Shown one piece after another: positions 20,274 through 31,613 of a stretch of 64,000 bases of DNA. The notes below the pieces were generated by a model, which did no database searches, was not told the DNA's origin, and saw only the letters and a list, made by a program, of their open reading frames with translations. The translations under genes and the position numbers were made by a program. The stretch is from Tatumella ptyseos (GTDB lineage Bacteria; Pseudomonadota; Gammaproteobacteria; Enterobacterales; Enterobacteriaceae), in assembly GCF_030552895.1 (NCBI RefSeq), contig NZ_CP130649.1, positions 3,100,001 to 3,164,000 on the forward strand, in the 5' to 3' direction. Positions within the stretch are counted from its first letter, which is position 1; each line of letters begins with the position of its first letter.

Positions 20274-20894
20274 TTAAATTTTCTTCAGTATTAGTAGATG
20301 ACGTTCTTCATCTAACTGAGGAACAACCAATCGATGCGATGCTTCAAGATGGATATCTTTGGGTAAAGATTCACACTCTTCAGCAGGATATTGCCCTTTT
20401 AACGCATAAAAGCGTCCATGTTCTTCCGCTGGAAGATGCTGACACCAATGCAACATATCATTGATTGAAGCAAAAGCTCGGCTAATCACCCCATCAAATG
20501 GCGGTGTGGCGGGATATTCTTCAACGCGTGACTGGACTGGAACAATATTTTCCAGTTTCAATTCATGTTGGACTTGTTTTAAGAATCTAACGCGCTTCCC
20601 TAAACTATCAAGTAGCGTAAATTCCGCTTCTGGCATCACAATAGAAAGAGGAATCCCCGGTAATCCTGGTCCCGTCCCAACATCGATAAAGCGTTTACCC
20701 AGTAAATAGGGGGCGACCACAATACTGTCCATGATATGGCGGACAATCATCTGTTGTGGATCACGCACTGAGGTAAGGTTATAAGCTTTATTCCATTTAT
20801 CTAACAATTCAACATAAGCAACAAGACGCTGTTTTTGTTGATCGGTAAGAGAAATGGCCGACTGGTTGAGTAGTTTTGATAGTTGTGTAATCAC
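20274..20894 (-). CDS. rsmG: 16S rRNA (guanine527-N7)-methyltransferase
   Basis: 206 residues (E. coli 207). Rossmann SAM-binding motif [18 protein letters not shown] near residues 68-85, with [12 protein letters not shown] after it. The N-terminal [38 protein letters not shown] is typical. It methylates G527 of 16S rRNA, and loss gives low-level streptomycin resistance in other bacteria. It follows mnmG in the same direction, as in E. coli. Confidence 0.98.
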   Translation of the reverse strand: MITQLSKLLNQSAISLTDQQKQRLVAYVELLDKWNKAYNLTSVRDPQQMIVRHIMDSIVVAPYLLGKRFIDVGTGPGLPGIPLSIVMPEAEFTLLDSLGKRVRFLKQVQHELKLENIVPVQSRVEEYPATPPFDGVISRAFASINDMLHWCQHLPAEEHGRFYALKGQYPAEECESLPKDIHLEASHRLVVPQLDEERHLLILKKI

Positions 20895-20943
20895 AGAATT
20901 TATTCCGAAAGGGAGAGGAAGTTGTCACTTCCTCTCAACTGAC

Positions 20944-22833
20944 TTAAGCACTTTTACGCAGCAATCCTTGCTTTTTAAGCCATATCAGCAAAATTGAGAT
21001 GGCCGCAGGAGTAATACCGGAAATACGAGAAGCTTGACCAATGGAGGTTGGCTTATGGTCGTTAAGCTTAGCCACCACCTCATTGGACAAACCGTTAACG
21101 TTTTTATAATCAAGATCGACAGGGAGTAGCGTATTTTCATTACGCAGATGTCGCGTGATCTCTTCTTGCTGGCGAGCAATATAACCTTCGTACTTCACTT
21201 GAATTTCAACTTGTTCCGCCGCGAGAGGATCCGTTACTGAAGGCGTAAACAAGGCTAATTCAGTCAACGCTTGATAGGTCATTTCAGGACGACGTAATAA
21301 ATCTTCTCCGTTCGCCTCTTTGGTCAATGGTGCACTCAGTAATTGGTTTAGATCCTCGACATTGGTCGATTTAGGATGGACCCAGATATCACGCAAACGC
21401 TGACGCTCAAGCTCAATCATTTCCAATTTTTGGTTAAATGCCGTCCAGCGAGTCTCATCAACCAACCCAAGCTCACGGCCAATTGCGGTGAGACGTAAAT
21501 CAGCATTATCTTCGCGGAGCATTAAACGATATTCAGCGCGTGAGGTAAACATACGGTAGGGTTCTTTGGTTCCTAACGTACAGAGGTCGTCGACGAGTAC
21601 ACCGATATAGGCTTCATCACGTCTTGGCGTCCACGCCTCTTTATCAGAGGCATAACGTCCGGCATTCAAGCCCGCAAGTAATCCTTGTGCTGCCGCTTCT
21701 TCATAACCGGTTGTCCCATTGATCTGCCCAGCAAAGAATAAGCCCTGGATATGTTTGCTCTCTAAGGAGGGTTTCAGGTCACGGGGATCAAAGAAATCAT
21801 ATTCGATAGCATAGCCAGGTCGAATGATCCGCGCATTCTCCAGTCCCTTCATCGAATGAACAATTTGCATTTGTACGTCGAAAGGTAAACTAGTTGAAAT
21901 ACCATTAGGGTAAATCTCATTACTAGTTAGCCCTTCAGGCTCTAAAAAGATCTGGTGCGCATTACGATCAGCAAAGCGCATGACTTTATCTTCGATCGAT
22001 GGGCAGTAACGCGGGCCAATACCTTCAATGATCCCCGCATACATTGGGCTACGATCCAAGTTATTACGAATAACATCATGCGTGTTTTCATTGGTATAAG
22101 TGATATAACACGCCATTTGTTCTGGGTGTTGCGCGGCATTTCCCATGAATGAGAAGACTGGGCTTGGGTTATCACCGTGTTGTGGCGCGAGTTGACTAAA
22201 GTCGATCGTACGCGCATCAATACGTGGCGGTGTGCCGGTCTTTAAGCGATCAACACGCAAAGGTAATTCACGTAAACGGCGAGCCAAGGGGATCGATGGC
22301 GGATCACCAGCACGGCCACCACTAAAGTTATCTAGGCCGATGTGAATTTTACCGTCTAAGAAGGTCCCTACCGTTAAAACAACTGAACGAGCTTTAAATT
22401 TCAAGCCCATTTGAGTGACAGCCCCCACAACCTGATTATTTTCTACGATCAGATCGTCGACAGCTTGCTGAAAAATCATGAGGTTAGGTTGATTTTCAAG
22501 AGCAGTTCTAACAGCTTGGCGATAAAGGACTCTGTCGGCTTGTGCACGAGTCGCCCTGACCGCCGGGCCTTTACTGCTGTTTAGTATCCTAAACTGAATA
22601 CCTGCATGATCGATAGCCGTGGCCATTAACCCACCCAAGGCGTCCACTTCCTTAACCAGATGGCCTTTACCGATACCACCGATCGCGGGATTGCAGGACA
22701 TCTGTCCCAACGTATCGATGTTATGAGTCAACAATAGCGTTTTTTGGCCCATACGAGCCGCAGCCATTGCTGCTTCTGTGCCAGCATGACCCCCACCAAT
22801 GACAATAACGTCAAAAGGATCTGGATAAAACAT
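20944..22833 (-). CDS. mnmG: tRNA uridine-5-carboxymethylaminomethyl modification enzyme MnmG
   Basis: 629 residues, the E. coli length. FAD-binding motif [19 protein letters not shown] near residues 11-29. The conserved [13 protein letters not shown] and the C-terminal helical domain ([12 protein letters not shown]...) that binds MnmE are present. With MnmE it modifies the wobble uridine of several tRNAs, including tRNA-Lys and tRNA-Glu. Its promoter region adjoins oriC, and its transcription runs away from the origin. Confidence 0.99.
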   Translation of the reverse strand: MFYPDPFDVIVIGGGHAGTEAAMAAARMGQKTLLLTHNIDTLGQMSCNPAIGGIGKGHLVKEVDALGGLMATAIDHAGIQFRILNSSKGPAVRATRAQADRVLYRQAVRTALENQPNLMIFQQAVDDLIVENNQVVGAVTQMGLKFKARSVVLTVGTFLDGKIHIGLDNFSGGRAGDPPSIPLARRLRELPLRVDRLKTGTPPRIDARTIDFSQLAPQHGDNPSPVFSFMGNAAQHPEQMACYITYTNENTHDVIRNNLDRSPMYAGIIEGIGPRYCPSIEDKVMRFADRNAHQIFLEPEGLTSNEIYPNGISTSLPFDVQMQIVHSMKGLENARIIRPGYAIEYDFFDPRDLKPSLESKHIQGLFFAGQINGTTGYEEAAAQGLLAGLNAGRYASDKEAWTPRRDEAYIGVLVDDLCTLGTKEPYRMFTSRAEYRLMLREDNADLRLTAIGRELGLVDETRWTAFNQKLEMIELERQRLRDIWVHPKSTNVEDLNQLLSAPLTKEANGEDLLRRPEMTYQALTELALFTPSVTDPLAAEQVEIQVKYEGYIARQQEEITRHLRNENTLLPVDLDYKNVNGLSNEVVAKLNDHKPTSIGQASRISGITPAAISILLIWLKKQGLLRKSA

Positions 22834-23264
22834 GAAGTGTACCTCGGTTGATGAAATATCTCGGACTGAATGTCCAGGTGATGAATTCTACTTAAATAAT
22901 CGAATGGGGGAAAGTGGCACGATCCTTAAGGTTTAAAAGAAAGATCTTTATTCTGTATATGATCTTTCTGTTAGATCTCTTATTAGGATCGACCTTTTCT
23001 GTGGATAACTACCAATTCCTCAACAATATCAGACTGTTCGATGGGATCAATTCATGTGAATGATCGGTGATCGTTATCCGTATAAGCTGGGATCAAGATC
23101 GGCACTTATGCACAGCTCAATAAGTGAACTAAAGTTATATGGTGGATAACCACGGGTTTTACGCATGATTACCCTATAGTTATCCACATAATTTTAGGGA
23201 TCTTTCTTTCAAAAACAGAGTAAAAAACTAGGGATCTCGAAAAAAAAACGATCTAACGCGGGGA
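22834..23264. other. oriC: Chromosomal replication origin oriC
   Basis: The 431-base gap between mnmG and mioC is the oriC position of enterobacteria and shows the expected parts. Three AT-rich 13-mers each begin with GATC: L GATCTTTATTCTG (22943-22955), M GATCTTTCTGTTA (22961-22973) and R GATCTCTTATTAG (22974-22986). DnaA boxes are R1 TGTGGATAA (23000-23008), R2-like TTATGCACA (23106-23114), R3-like GGTGGATAA (23141-23149) and R4 TTATCCACA (23180-23188). The low-affinity-site stretch TGAATGATCGGTGATC near 23056-23072 is conserved with E. coli. I count 11 GATC sites from 22921 to 23202, as needed for Dam/SeqA control. The minimal origin is about 22921-23210. Confidence 0.95.
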
Positions 23265-23705
23265 TTAAATCTTCTCTACCCACTCCACCAGCCACTCTTC
23301 AGCCGGATCTTCAGGAATTTCGTGTTCGAGCACATCAATTTCAAGGCGATCACCTATACGGGTGGCACCAAGTTGGGTTAATTGATCATCTAGCGTCTTT
23401 ATCGCACCACAAAATAGATCGTACTCTCTATTACCGAGTCCTATCGCGCCATAGCGAACACCGCTGAGATCGGGTTTTTGTTCTGATAAGGCTTCACTGA
23501 AGTCGAGCAGATTATCCGGTAACTCGCCAGCACCATGAGTGGAGGTGACAATGATCCAAATTCCTTCTAACGGGACTTCATCGAGCTCTGCGCCATGAAG
23601 TAATTCACTGGTATGACCTGCTTCGCTTAATTTATCCGCGAGATGTTCTGCAACATACTCAGCACTCCCCAGTGTGCTACCCGTAATAAAAGTAATTTCA
23701 GCCAT
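23265..23705 (-). CDS. mioC: Flavodoxin-like protein MioC
   Basis: 146 residues, a short-chain flavodoxin with the FMN-phosphate loop ITGSTLGSAEYVAEHL (residues 6-21), the STHGAGELPDNL loop and GLGNREYDLFC. E. coli MioC supports biotin synthase activity in vitro. The gene reads into oriC. Three DnaA-box-like sites lie upstream of its start, in line with DnaA-controlled mioC transcription known from E. coli. Confidence 0.97.
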   Translation of the reverse strand: MAEITFITGSTLGSAEYVAEHLADKLSEAGHTSELLHGAELDEVPLEGIWIIVTSTHGAGELPDNLLDFSEALSEQKPDLSGVRYGAIGLGNREYDLFCGAIKTLDDQLTQLGATRIGDRLEIDVLEHEIPEDPAEEWLVEWVEKI

Positions 23706-23760
23706 ATGCCCTCCTCAATAAAGGCGGCCATTGTACTCGGTGATCAAGCGGTGATCCACC

Positions 23761-23845
23761 TGTGGATAATAGGGGGATTATTATTTTTTAACTATTTAGG
23801 AAAGATTGAGCACTGTGGATCAAAGCACTGATAACTTTATCCACA
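23761..23845. promoter_or_regulatory. DnaA boxes in the mioC promoter region
   Basis: TGTGGATAA (23761-23769), TGTGGATCA (23814-23822, one mismatch) and TTATCCACA (23837-23845) lie between the mioC start and the asnC stop. In E. coli a DnaA box in the mioC promoter represses transcription towards oriC. Confidence 0.75.
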
Positions 23846-23858
23846 GTATTGAGTGCTA

Positions 23859-24320
23859 TTAAGCTTTGATCGGGCGATCAATAGGGTTTTGGAGTGAGAT
23901 CAGGGTTTCCGTGGACTGTATTTCATCAATGGTCTGGATCTTATTGACCAATACATGCTGCAAAGCATCGATGGATCGACACATGACTTTGATAAAGACA
24001 CTGTAGTGGCCGGTGGTGTACCACGCTTCGACGACCTCATCGAGTGCTTCAAGCTTTTGTAAGGCAGCAGGATAATCGCGTGCACTTTTTAAAATAATGC
24101 CGATAAAGCAACAGACATCGAATCCTAGCTTACGGGGATCGACCGCAATATGGGTACCGGTTATTACACCGCTTTGGCGCATCTTTTCAACACGAACGTG
24201 GATGGTCCCCGCACTAACGCCAAACATTTTGGCCAGTTCTGCGTAAGGCGTTTTCGCCTGTTTAAGCAGTACATTAAGAATATCTCGATCCAGTTCGTCG
24301 AGTTGAGAGGCATCAGACAT
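23859..24320 (-). CDS. asnC: Lrp/AsnC-family transcriptional regulator AsnC
   Basis: 153 residues. The N-terminal winged helix-turn-helix (YAELAKMFGVSAGTIHVRVEKMRQSG) is near-identical to E. coli AsnC, as is the C-terminal RAM ligand domain (EAWYTTGHYSVFIKVMCRSIDALQHVL, TIDEIQSTETLISLQNPI). In E. coli it activates the divergent asnA gene in response to asparagine. Here asnA is absent and ovoA occupies the place, so its target must be elsewhere or itself. The stop lies 154 bases from the mioC start. Confidence 0.96.
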   Translation of the reverse strand: MSDASQLDELDRDILNVLLKQAKTPYAELAKMFGVSAGTIHVRVEKMRQSGVITGTHIAVDPRKLGFDVCCFIGIILKSARDYPAALQKLEALDEVVEAWYTTGHYSVFIKVMCRSIDALQHVLVNKIQTIDEIQSTETLISLQNPIDRPIKA

Positions 24321-24332
24321 ATCATAATCCTT

Positions 24333-24358
24333 GAAAAAACAAACGCCCTAACGGGCGC
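24333..24358 (-). terminator. Rho-independent terminator after ovoA
   Basis: A GC stem (CGCCC at 24344-24348 with GGGCG at 24353-24357, extended by weaker pairs) is followed on the minus strand by GTTTGTTTTTT. It lies between the ovoA stop and the asnC start. Confidence 0.8.
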
Positions 24359-24365
24359 TTGTGCT

Positions 24366-26492
24366 CTACGCTTTACGGCGCCAATAACTTGCTTGTGCCA
24401 CGGTATATTGATGTTTTCGAGCCGTCTCACGGATAACAAACGGAATATCTTCCGCCGACTGAATTTCCTCAAAATCGTCGCGTAGAAGTCGTTGTAAGCT
24501 TTGGTAGGTTGTTACGGCTTCACCATTCTCACGAATGCCCCCTAACCAATTTTCTTTAGGCGTGAACTCTTCTAACCAAGTGTAGGGTGAAGAGAGCATC
24601 AGCACGCCACCGGGTTTAAGTAACGCGCTAAGACTTTTGAGGAAGCGTGTTGGCTCGCGTAAACGATCAATTAAGTTTGAAGCAAAGATAAGATCATACT
24701 CAGCGCGTGTCACCTTTAAATTGCAGGCATCCCCTTGTTTAAAATCCACCTTTTGCCACTGTTCAGCGGTAATGGCTAAATCACTGAGGCGGACTTGATG
24801 ATAATCGACCAGTTCGCCTTCGGTAGGCAGAGCGTAGCGGAAATCCTCCCCGGTCATCAGTTGTAGCGCCACATCAATAAAGCGTGCGGAATAGTCGATA
24901 CCGGTTACCCGATCAAAGTAACGACTGAGCTCAAAGCTGGCACGGCCAGTGGCACAGCCAAGATCCAAGGCATGAAGGGTGCTGTGGCAATGGGGGATCA
25001 CTTTTTCGACCAAGGCTTTGGCATAATTTTCAACCCCGAAGCGGTTCTCGCCATACTGAAAGTCGAGATATTGGGCGACCATGGTGTCAGTTTCGTAAGG
25101 ATTTTTTAGCATAGTTTCCTGATGAGTCGATTCTACGTAGCGAAAGCCAGCGTGTTGGAAAAAGTGGCGCCGGAAAGCATAGCGTGCAGCTTTTAACGCT
25201 TCATTACCGGTGGATATCCAGCTCCCACCCTTAATTAAATTATGTTTCCCATCAAAGGTGGGAGTCGAAAAATCGTCGTAAAGCGGATGAACGGTAAAGC
25301 CTTGATAACCGCTGATTGGCGTCGTGGTCCATTGCCAGACATTACCGACGATATCGAAGCACTCACCCTGTTTAAAATGGGTAACTGGGGCTGAAGAAGC
25401 CCAGCCTTGTAAATTGATATTGCCGATAGGGGTTTGCCAGTCTGGATGGTCTCCATCGACCTGATCGCGTAACCACGCCCATTCACCTTCGCTAGGGAGC
25501 TGAATAGAACGGCCTGATTTCGCTGATTTCCACCGGCAGAAAGCGGAGGCTTCTAATTGATTAACCTCGACAGGCCAGTCCCAGGGAAAATCAATTTCTT
25601 CTGCGAGGACGCGAAGCTTAAGGTGATCGGGCGAGGTAATATCGCCTACCCAGAAGGTCGGTTTATCCGCTTTTGTATAGGTTTTCCACCCCCAGCCCTC
25701 TTCATCCCACCAGTCGGCGGTTTGATAGCCGCCATCACGGATAAATTCGTAGAATTCGGCGTGGCTCACCAGCATTTTACTGGCGGAAAAAGGCGCTATG
25801 GTTTGCTCCTGTTGACCATATTCGTTATCCCAGCCGTAATAGTCGTCTTTTTTACCAAGCGTTAATGCCCCGCCTGATTGAGGGACTAAACTATTGTCAG
25901 GAACATCCTGAAGGCGCGATAAGAAGTGTGGACAAACGGGCCAAGCTGGTTGTGGGGTGACCCAATGGATAGGCAGTTGCCGGATAAGCACACTAGAGGT
26001 TTCAAGATGAATACGCTCATGTTCGATCCCCATTAATATCGCCCAAGCAGGATCACTCCATTTAATAGGGAGAGTGAGAGGAAGATGAGTAATTACCTCA
26101 ATAACTTGCTGGCGAACGCGGTCGCGGTAGCGTTGTACCGCTGCAGGAGTGGGCCACTCGTAATGGTCGTCATTCAGATCGTCCCAACTCATCTCATCGA
26201 CGCCAATCGCCATCATGGCTTCCATTCGCTCATCGATCCGCTGTGTGAGATAACCGCCGGCGATCAACTTATTGATAAAAAAGGTAGCGGTATGCGCGTA
26301 ATAAAAGATAAGTGGATGGCGAAGCGGAATCGCTTTAGTCGTCCACGCCTGTTCTTCCGTGAGGCAGGTAAACAATTGCTCATACGTGTGCCAAGTGGTT
26401 TTAAAGTAAGTGAGAAGTTCTTGTCGTTTCAGCTCAGGATCACTACCTGAGAGCGATGGAGTAAAAGCTGGTGTTAGCGTTGTAGTTATCAC
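24366..26492 (-). CDS. ovoA: 5-histidylcysteine sulfoxide synthase / 5-mercaptohistidine N-methyltransferase (ovothiol synthesis)
   Basis: 708 residues with the three-part OvoA layout. First is a DinB-like helical domain with candidate iron ligands His67 (YYAHTATFF) and His158/His162 (GIEHERIHLE). An FGE-sulfatase fold follows, about residues 200-455, with SHAEFYEFIRDGGY, CRWKSAKSGRSIQLPSEGEW, GNVWQWT and GGSWISTGN...ARYAFRRHFF. A C-terminal SAM methyltransferase begins with HALDLGCATGRASF near 507-520. OvoA joins cysteine to histidine oxidatively and then N-methylates the thiohistidine to ovothiol, an antioxidant. EgtB of ergothioneine synthesis is related but lacks this fused methyltransferase. 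The start is a GTG at 26492 with GGAAA about 10 bases upstream. It stands between asnC and viaA, where E. coli has asnA. The cysteine-sulfoxide lyase step (OvoB) is not encoded nearby. Confidence 0.92.
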   Translation of the reverse strand: MITTTLTPAFTPSLSGSDPELKRQELLTYFKTTWHTYEQLFTCLTEEQAWTTKAIPLRHPLIFYYAHTATFFINKLIAGGYLTQRIDERMEAMMAIGVDEMSWDDLNDDHYEWPTPAAVQRYRDRVRQQVIEVITHLPLTLPIKWSDPAWAILMGIEHERIHLETSSVLIRQLPIHWVTPQPAWPVCPHFLSRLQDVPDNSLVPQSGGALTLGKKDDYYGWDNEYGQQEQTIAPFSASKMLVSHAEFYEFIRDGGYQTADWWDEEGWGWKTYTKADKPTFWVGDITSPDHLKLRVLAEEIDFPWDWPVEVNQLEASAFCRWKSAKSGRSIQLPSEGEWAWLRDQVDGDHPDWQTPIGNINLQGWASSAPVTHFKQGECFDIVGNVWQWTTTPISGYQGFTVHPLYDDFSTPTFDGKHNLIKGGSWISTGNEALKAARYAFRRHFFQHAGFRYVESTHQETMLKNPYETDTMVAQYLDFQYGENRFGVENYAKALVEKVIPHCHSTLHALDLGCATGRASFELSRYFDRVTGIDYSARFIDVALQLMTGEDFRYALPTEGELVDYHQVRLSDLAITAEQWQKVDFKQGDACNLKVTRAEYDLIFASNLIDRLREPTRFLKSLSALLKPGGVLMLSSPYTWLEEFTPKENWLGGIRENGEAVTTYQSLQRLLRDDFEEIQSAEDIPFVIRETARKHQYTVAQASYWRRKA

Positions 26493-26544
26493 GATAGTCG
26501 CTTTCCTTAATGATTATGTTCAAACTATAGCAGTCCCTAAATAT

Positions 26545-28005
26545 TTAGCGCCGGACATAGCGCTTTAACCGGCTTTTTAATCCTGTATCAAAAGGCCAGA
26601 TAAAATCGAAAATAGCGTATAACCGAGGCTTTCCATGATCGGACAGCGTAACGGCATGGAAGCGTTGCTGATGCAGCTGTTGCTGCTGGCGAACCTGTTG
26701 TTGAGTCTCTTCGCTGAGACGTTGGCCGACAAAATCAGAAATCACCACGACGTCGGCTTCCTGCCAGCTGTCAGTTTGCAGTAATTTCACCGCTTCTTGT
26801 AGGCAATGACCGATATCTGTTCCTCCGCGAAAACGTTGACTCAAAAAACGAATTAGCTGAGGCATGCCACTTTCGGCGGTTAATTCGTATCGAATAATTT
26901 CTTGGGTAAACATCATAACAAAGCAGCGGCGGTTTTCTTTAAACGCAATGTTGAGTAATGCTAGGCAAAACGCTTTAGCACAGCGTTCATTAAAGCCGCC
27001 CATTGAGCCAGAGGTATCGACGCAGACAATAAACGGACCTTTAGGTTGTTGTTCTTTTTCTTGATAGATAACCGGACGTTGTGTCGTTACAGGCTGGTGG
27101 TCTTCACCTTGAAGCTGATAAGTGAGGAGCCGTTTTTCGATCAGTTTACGATAAAACTCGATTTCTAACTCATTCAAGCTCAGTGAAGCCAGTTCCGGTG
27201 GTAGAAGGCGTAATACGTCATCACTCTGATGTACGCCTTGAACCTCTTCTGGAAAAGTACTGGTAATCGACTGTAAGCGTTGTTCGAGACCGAGTTGATG
27301 ATTGTCTGCGGCGATTGCTTTGGATTCTCGGCTACGCCCTAGTTTTTGTGCCAATTCATTGAGTTGCGGTTGGGATCGTAAAAAGTGGCTGTACTCCGTT
27401 AAACGTTCGCTGTCTGCGGTATGCAGCGATGATTTACTCAAATCCCATAAACGTCCATGACTCATCTCTTCATCATCATTGAGCAGTGGCGCAAGAAAAC
27501 CGCTCATCGCGAGTTGTTTTTTTAACTCTTCTATTAATCGCTGTTTATGCTGTTCCAGTAGATCATCGTTGAGCGTTAAGGCTTGTAGAGTCAGGTTCAT
27601 TCGCCAACGTTGAATAAATAAACTGTGTTGGGCTGGAGTGAGCGACTCTCCTTCTGTCTGCTTGAGTAAGCTTTGCGCTTCGTCGTAAAAAGGAGAGTTG
27701 AGTAATTCAAGCTGCTGACAAGTCTGTTGCAGTTGCTGAGTAAATTGATAGTAGGTCAAACCTAGCGTTTGGGTATAGAAAGCGAATTCTTGCGCCAATG
27801 GGTCAGGGACAGGTGTATCTTTAAGTTGTTGTGTAATGGAGGCCTTGATCTGCGGTAACTCGCGTTGCAGCATTTTCTTTAGTTTGGGGCTTTTTTCTAA
27901 AAGTAGCACTAATTGCGGCGCCGTAAGCACGGTTGCCAAAAAGTCATTCAGATTAATACTGTCATTCAGCGTCAGCAGATTAAGCAATGTATCCAAGGAG
28001 ATCAT
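26545..28005 (-). CDS. viaA: VWA-domain protein ViaA
   Basis: 486 residues. The C-terminal von Willebrand A domain carries the MIDAS motif [13 protein letters not shown] and [10 protein letters not shown]. The N-terminal helical part is glutamine- and leucine-rich. It is the partner of the ATPase RavA; in E. coli the pair affects respiratory complexes and aminoglycoside sensitivity. It overlaps ravA by 4 bases (ATGA), so translation is coupled. Confidence 0.96.
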   Translation of the reverse strand: MISLDTLLNLLTLNDSINLNDFLATVLTAPQLVLLLEKSPKLKKMLQRELPQIKASITQQLKDTPVPDPLAQEFAFYTQTLGLTYYQFTQQLQQTCQQLELLNSPFYDEAQSLLKQTEGESLTPAQHSLFIQRWRMNLTLQALTLNDDLLEQHKQRLIEELKKQLAMSGFLAPLLNDDEEMSHGRLWDLSKSSLHTADSERLTEYSHFLRSQPQLNELAQKLGRSRESKAIAADNHQLGLEQRLQSITSTFPEEVQGVHQSDDVLRLLPPELASLSLNELEIEFYRKLIEKRLLTYQLQGEDHQPVTTQRPVIYQEKEQQPKGPFIVCVDTSGSMGGFNERCAKAFCLALLNIAFKENRRCFVMMFTQEIIRYELTAESGMPQLIRFLSQRFRGGTDIGHCLQEAVKLLQTDSWQEADVVVISDFVGQRLSEETQQQVRQQQQLHQQRFHAVTLSDHGKPRLYAIFDFIWPFDTGLKSRLKRYVRR

Positions 28006-29498
28006 TGCTGAGCCTGTTCAATATGTGCCGCAACCTCTTGGAGGCTTGCCTCAATTTCGGCCAGCCAATCACTATTAATAAATAGACATTGCTGCTGTTG
28101 GCGGAAGAGGAGCCGTTGCTGCTGAAGACGGTCCTGTAACTGAGAAAATTGAGTAATAATTTCATCAGGTACATCGCTACTCGTGACATCGTCCTCATAG
28201 TTTAAGCGTGTCGCTTGTAGACTAATGTCTCTGACTACAAGGCAATCTTGTTCATCGACCGATAAATCGAGAGATTGTGGAAAACCAATACCGTTCAATT
28301 TGCCACGCACGTCACCACCTTTTTGTAGCCAGTGATGAAGCGCTTCACGTTCAATAACAATATGTGTGACACGTAAATGATGAAGAGTAAGAGGGTGCTG
28401 TAACAGTAAGGTAAAGCTCTCGTCAGTAAGGGTGCTAGGTAACTGATAATGTGGCTTACGGCTAAACATCGCACTTTGCTTCGCGAGTTTGAAGGCTTGG
28501 GTCAGGCTCTGCTCTTGATGAAGCGTCTGCTTACGTGCTTGGATTTGCTGCAAGGCTAACAGCATCGGTTGCTGCTGCCAGGCATGGTGGAGTAGCAGGG
28601 AACGAATCTCTTGCTCAATAAGCGTGCGCGAAGCGGCGTTATGCCATAAACACTCTTTTAATAAGATGAGATCTACTGGGGCAATCGCTTGTCGGCCACT
28701 GAAAAAGGCGCTGGCCTGGAGTAGATGAATGGCTTTCTTCCATCGACGGTCTGAAATATAAGGGGCTTCAGGAAGCTGCTGAAGCTGTTGGCGCAGTCGA
28801 TAAACGAGTTCGAAGATCGCTTCGGGTAGTGATACCTTCGGAATGGCTTGCTGCCATTGGAAATATTCTTCGTCGGTAATCGCGAGGTTATCGTCTTCCA
28901 GCGTAAAGTGACTATCTTCTACTTGTAATAGCATGCCGTGAAAGTGGCGTTTTTCATTAACATTGGTAAGCCACAGACGGATCAACATCCGGTCATAGAG
29001 TGCTTCCAATCCACTCTCTTCATCGGGTAATTCATTAGAAGCGCTGATTAATAAGCGCATCGGGATTTTCTGCTCATCTTTGCCATTACGGAATCGGCGT
29101 TCATTAATGGCGGTTAAGAGCGTATTGAGTATTGCTGGACCGGCTTTCCAAATTTCGTCTAAGAACACCACTTCTGCATCCGGTAAGTATCCTTCAGTGA
29201 TACGCTGATACCGTCCTTCATCTTTTAAGGCTTGAATAGACAGCGGCCCGAAGACTTCTTCTGGCGTTGAGAAACGCGTCATGAGATATTCAAAGGCAGT
29301 TGCGTCTTTAAACGCACATTTAATACGGCGGGCAATTAAACTTTTCGCAATCCCGGGTGGCCCCATCAGAAAGACACTCTCGCCACTGAGCGCGGCTAAT
29401 AGACAAAGACGTATGACATCGTGGCGTTCATACAAGCCTTTTTCTAATTGATTACTCAAACGGACAATTCTATCGGCGAGGAGTTGTGCGGGTATCAT
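28002..29498 (-). CDS. ravA: MoxR-family AAA+ ATPase RavA
   Basis: 498 residues, the E. coli length. Walker [17 protein letters not shown] near residues 39-54, Walker [15 protein letters not shown], sensor-1 segment [15 protein letters not shown], then the C-terminal LARA-like region that in E. coli binds the inducible lysine decarboxylase. It forms hexamers. It is first in the ravA-viaA operon, divergent from kup, with about 200 bases between the two starts. Confidence 0.97.
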   Translation of the reverse strand: MIPAQLLADRIVRLSNQLEKGLYERHDVIRLCLLAALSGESVFLMGPPGIAKSLIARRIKCAFKDATAFEYLMTRFSTPEEVFGPLSIQALKDEGRYQRITEGYLPDAEVVFLDEIWKAGPAILNTLLTAINERRFRNGKDEQKIPMRLLISASNELPDEESGLEALYDRMLIRLWLTNVNEKRHFHGMLLQVEDSHFTLEDDNLAITDEEYFQWQQAIPKVSLPEAIFELVYRLRQQLQQLPEAPYISDRRWKKAIHLLQASAFFSGRQAIAPVDLILLKECLWHNAASRTLIEQEIRSLLLHHAWQQQPMLLALQQIQARKQTLHQEQSLTQAFKLAKQSAMFSRKPHYQLPSTLTDESFTLLLQHPLTLHHLRVTHIVIEREALHHWLQKGGDVRGKLNGIGFPQSLDLSVDEQDCLVVRDISLQATRLNYEDDVTSSDVPDEIITQFSQLQDRLQQQRLLFRQQQQCLFINSDWLAEIEASLQEVAAHIEQAQQ

Positions 29499-29700
29499 CA
29501 GGCATCCTTAAATCGCAGCTTAGTTCGCTATCTAGCGAGGCGAGCGTAAGTTTTTCTCTTTGCACTGTAAATGATTTTTGTCATTAAGTAATAGCATATG
29601 TTAATGCATGATAGGTTTTTTACTAAAACTGTGCATACTGTGCGAACTCTATAAATTATCAAGGTTGTTTAAGACTAATCGATCTAAACAGAAGATTTTT

Positions 29701-31569
29701 ATGAACTCAGAGAATAAACAGTCTACAGCGGCGTTGACACTGGCAGCCATAGGTGTCGTTTACGGGGACATCGGGACAAGTCCCCTTTATACGTTGCGAG
29801 AATGCCTTTCTGGCGAATTTGGTTTTGGTATCGAACAACAGTCTGTTTTTGGTTTCCTTTCCTTAATTTTTTGGTTACTGGTAATAGTCGTCTCGCTGAA
29901 ATACATCAGCTATGTCATGCGTGCGGATAACGCTGGAGAAGGGGGGATCTTAACCCTTATGTCGCTGGCAGGGAGAAATACCCACGCCACTGCCACGGCG
30001 GTGGTGCTGATTCTGGGATTGATTGGCGGCAGTTTCTTCTTCGGTGAGGTGGTCATCACCCCAGCCATGTCGGTACTCTCTGCAATAGAAGGCTTGGAAA
30101 TTGCCGCGCCCTCATTGGACGTCTTTATCGTCCCCATTTCGATAGTGGTGCTGACTTTACTGTTCGTGATTCAGAAACATGGCACTGGGCTGGTCGGAAA
30201 GCTGTTCGCGCCAGTGATGTTACTCTGGTTTATTCTTTTAGCAGTATTTGGGATTAATGGGATTATAAAAAATCCAGAAGTGCTACAAGCCTTAAACCCG
30301 TGGTATGCCTTACAGTTTTTCTTACACTATAAGACCATTTCTTTCTTCGCATTAGGCTCAGTAGTGCTGGCCATTACTGGCGTAGAGGCGTTATACGCCG
30401 ATATGGGACACTTTGGTAAACTGCCAATCCGTATCGCTTGGATGCTGGTGGTGTTACCTTCCCTGGTTCTTAACTACTTCGGCCAAGGGGCGTTGTTATT
30501 AAAACACCCTGAAGCAATTAAAAACCCATTCTTCTTATTAGCCCCTGATTGGGCGTTAATCCCGATGCTAATTTTAGCGACGCTAGCAACGGTTATCGCC
30601 TCTCAGGCAGTTATTTCTGGGGTATTTTCATTAACTCGACAAGCGGTGCGCTTAGGCTACCTTCCGCCAATGCGCATTATTCATACCTCGGAAAATGAGT
30701 CAGGGCAGATTTATATCCCAGTGGTGAACTGGCTACTTTATACCGCAGTGGTGTTGGTTATCGTGAGCTTCAAGCATTCGAGTAACTTGGCGGCCGCCTA
30801 TGGAATAGCCGTCACCGGTACAATGGTACTTACAACGTTACTTTCCTGCACGGTGGCGAAAAAAAATTGGCACTGGAGCTTATTTTCCGTGATTCCGCTT
30901 TGTATCTTCTTACTTTGTATTGATGTGCCGTTATTCTCGGCAAACTTAGTGAAGATCTTATCCGGCGGTTGGTTACCTCTGACACTGGCGTTAGTGATGT
31001 TTATCATCATGACGACATGGAAGAGTGAACGTTTCCGGGCACTCAGGAAGATGCATGAGCACGGTAACTCACTGGAAGCGATGATCTCTTCTCTAGAGAA
31101 ACATCCCCCTGTGCGCGTCTCAGGAACCGCGGTCTATATGACCAGAGTGAAGAACATCATTCCTTTCGCGTTATTACATAACCTTAAACATAATAAGGTC
31201 CTGCACGAGCGCGTTGTTCTACTGACCTTACGGACTGAGGATGCGCCTTATGTGCATAATGTGCATCGTGTCAGTATTGAGCAGCTATCACCGACATTTT
31301 GGCGAGTTGTCGCCAGTTATGGTTGGCGAGAAATCCCTAATATGGAAGATATCTTCCATAGATGTGGTCTAGAAGGCTTGAATTGTCGAATGATGGAGAC
31401 GTCATTCTTTATGTCAAACGAGTCATTAATTCTCGGTAAACGGCCATGGTATCTGCGCTTACGCGGTAAGTTATTCTTACTGCTACAACGTAATGCCTTG
31501 CGCGCACCAGACCAATTTGAGATTCCACCTAACCGGGTCATTCAACTGGGCACCCAAGTGGAAATTTAA
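29701..31569 (+). CDS. kup: Low-affinity potassium:proton symporter Kup
   Basis: 622 residues from the ATG at 29701 ([20 protein letters not shown]), the exact E. coli length. An upstream frame from 29608 adds 31 unconserved residues and is rejected. Twelve membrane segments precede a cytoplasmic C-terminal domain. The family signature [17 protein letters not shown] and [17 protein letters not shown] are intact. It takes up K+ at acidic pH. In E. coli rbsD comes next; here the bud genes intervene. Confidence 0.97.
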   Translation: MNSENKQSTAALTLAAIGVVYGDIGTSPLYTLRECLSGEFGFGIEQQSVFGFLSLIFWLLVIVVSLKYISYVMRADNAGEGGILTLMSLAGRNTHATATAVVLILGLIGGSFFFGEVVITPAMSVLSAIEGLEIAAPSLDVFIVPISIVVLTLLFVIQKHGTGLVGKLFAPVMLLWFILLAVFGINGIIKNPEVLQALNPWYALQFFLHYKTISFFALGSVVLAITGVEALYADMGHFGKLPIRIAWMLVVLPSLVLNYFGQGALLLKHPEAIKNPFFLLAPDWALIPMLILATLATVIASQAVISGVFSLTRQAVRLGYLPPMRIIHTSENESGQIYIPVVNWLLYTAVVLVIVSFKHSSNLAAAYGIAVTGTMVLTTLLSCTVAKKNWHWSLFSVIPLCIFLLCIDVPLFSANLVKILSGGWLPLTLALVMFIIMTTWKSERFRALRKMHEHGNSLEAMISSLEKHPPVRVSGTAVYMTRVKNIIPFALLHNLKHNKVLHERVVLLTLRTEDAPYVHNVHRVSIEQLSPTFWRVVASYGWREIPNMEDIFHRCGLEGLNCRMMETSFFMSNESLILGKRPWYLRLRGKLFLLLQRNALRAPDQFEIPPNRVIQLGTQVEI

Positions 31570-31570
31570 T

Positions 31571-31603
31571 AAAAAATAGGCGCATGATGCGCCTATTTTT
31601 TTA
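31571..31603. terminator. Bidirectional terminator between kup and the LysR gene
   Basis: Perfect 14-bp arms (AAAAAATAGGCGCA at 31571-31584 and its complement at 31588-31601) with a 3-base loop. A/T tracts on both sides serve convergent kup and the LysR gene. Confidence 0.9.
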
Positions 31604-31613
31604 TCAGATAACG

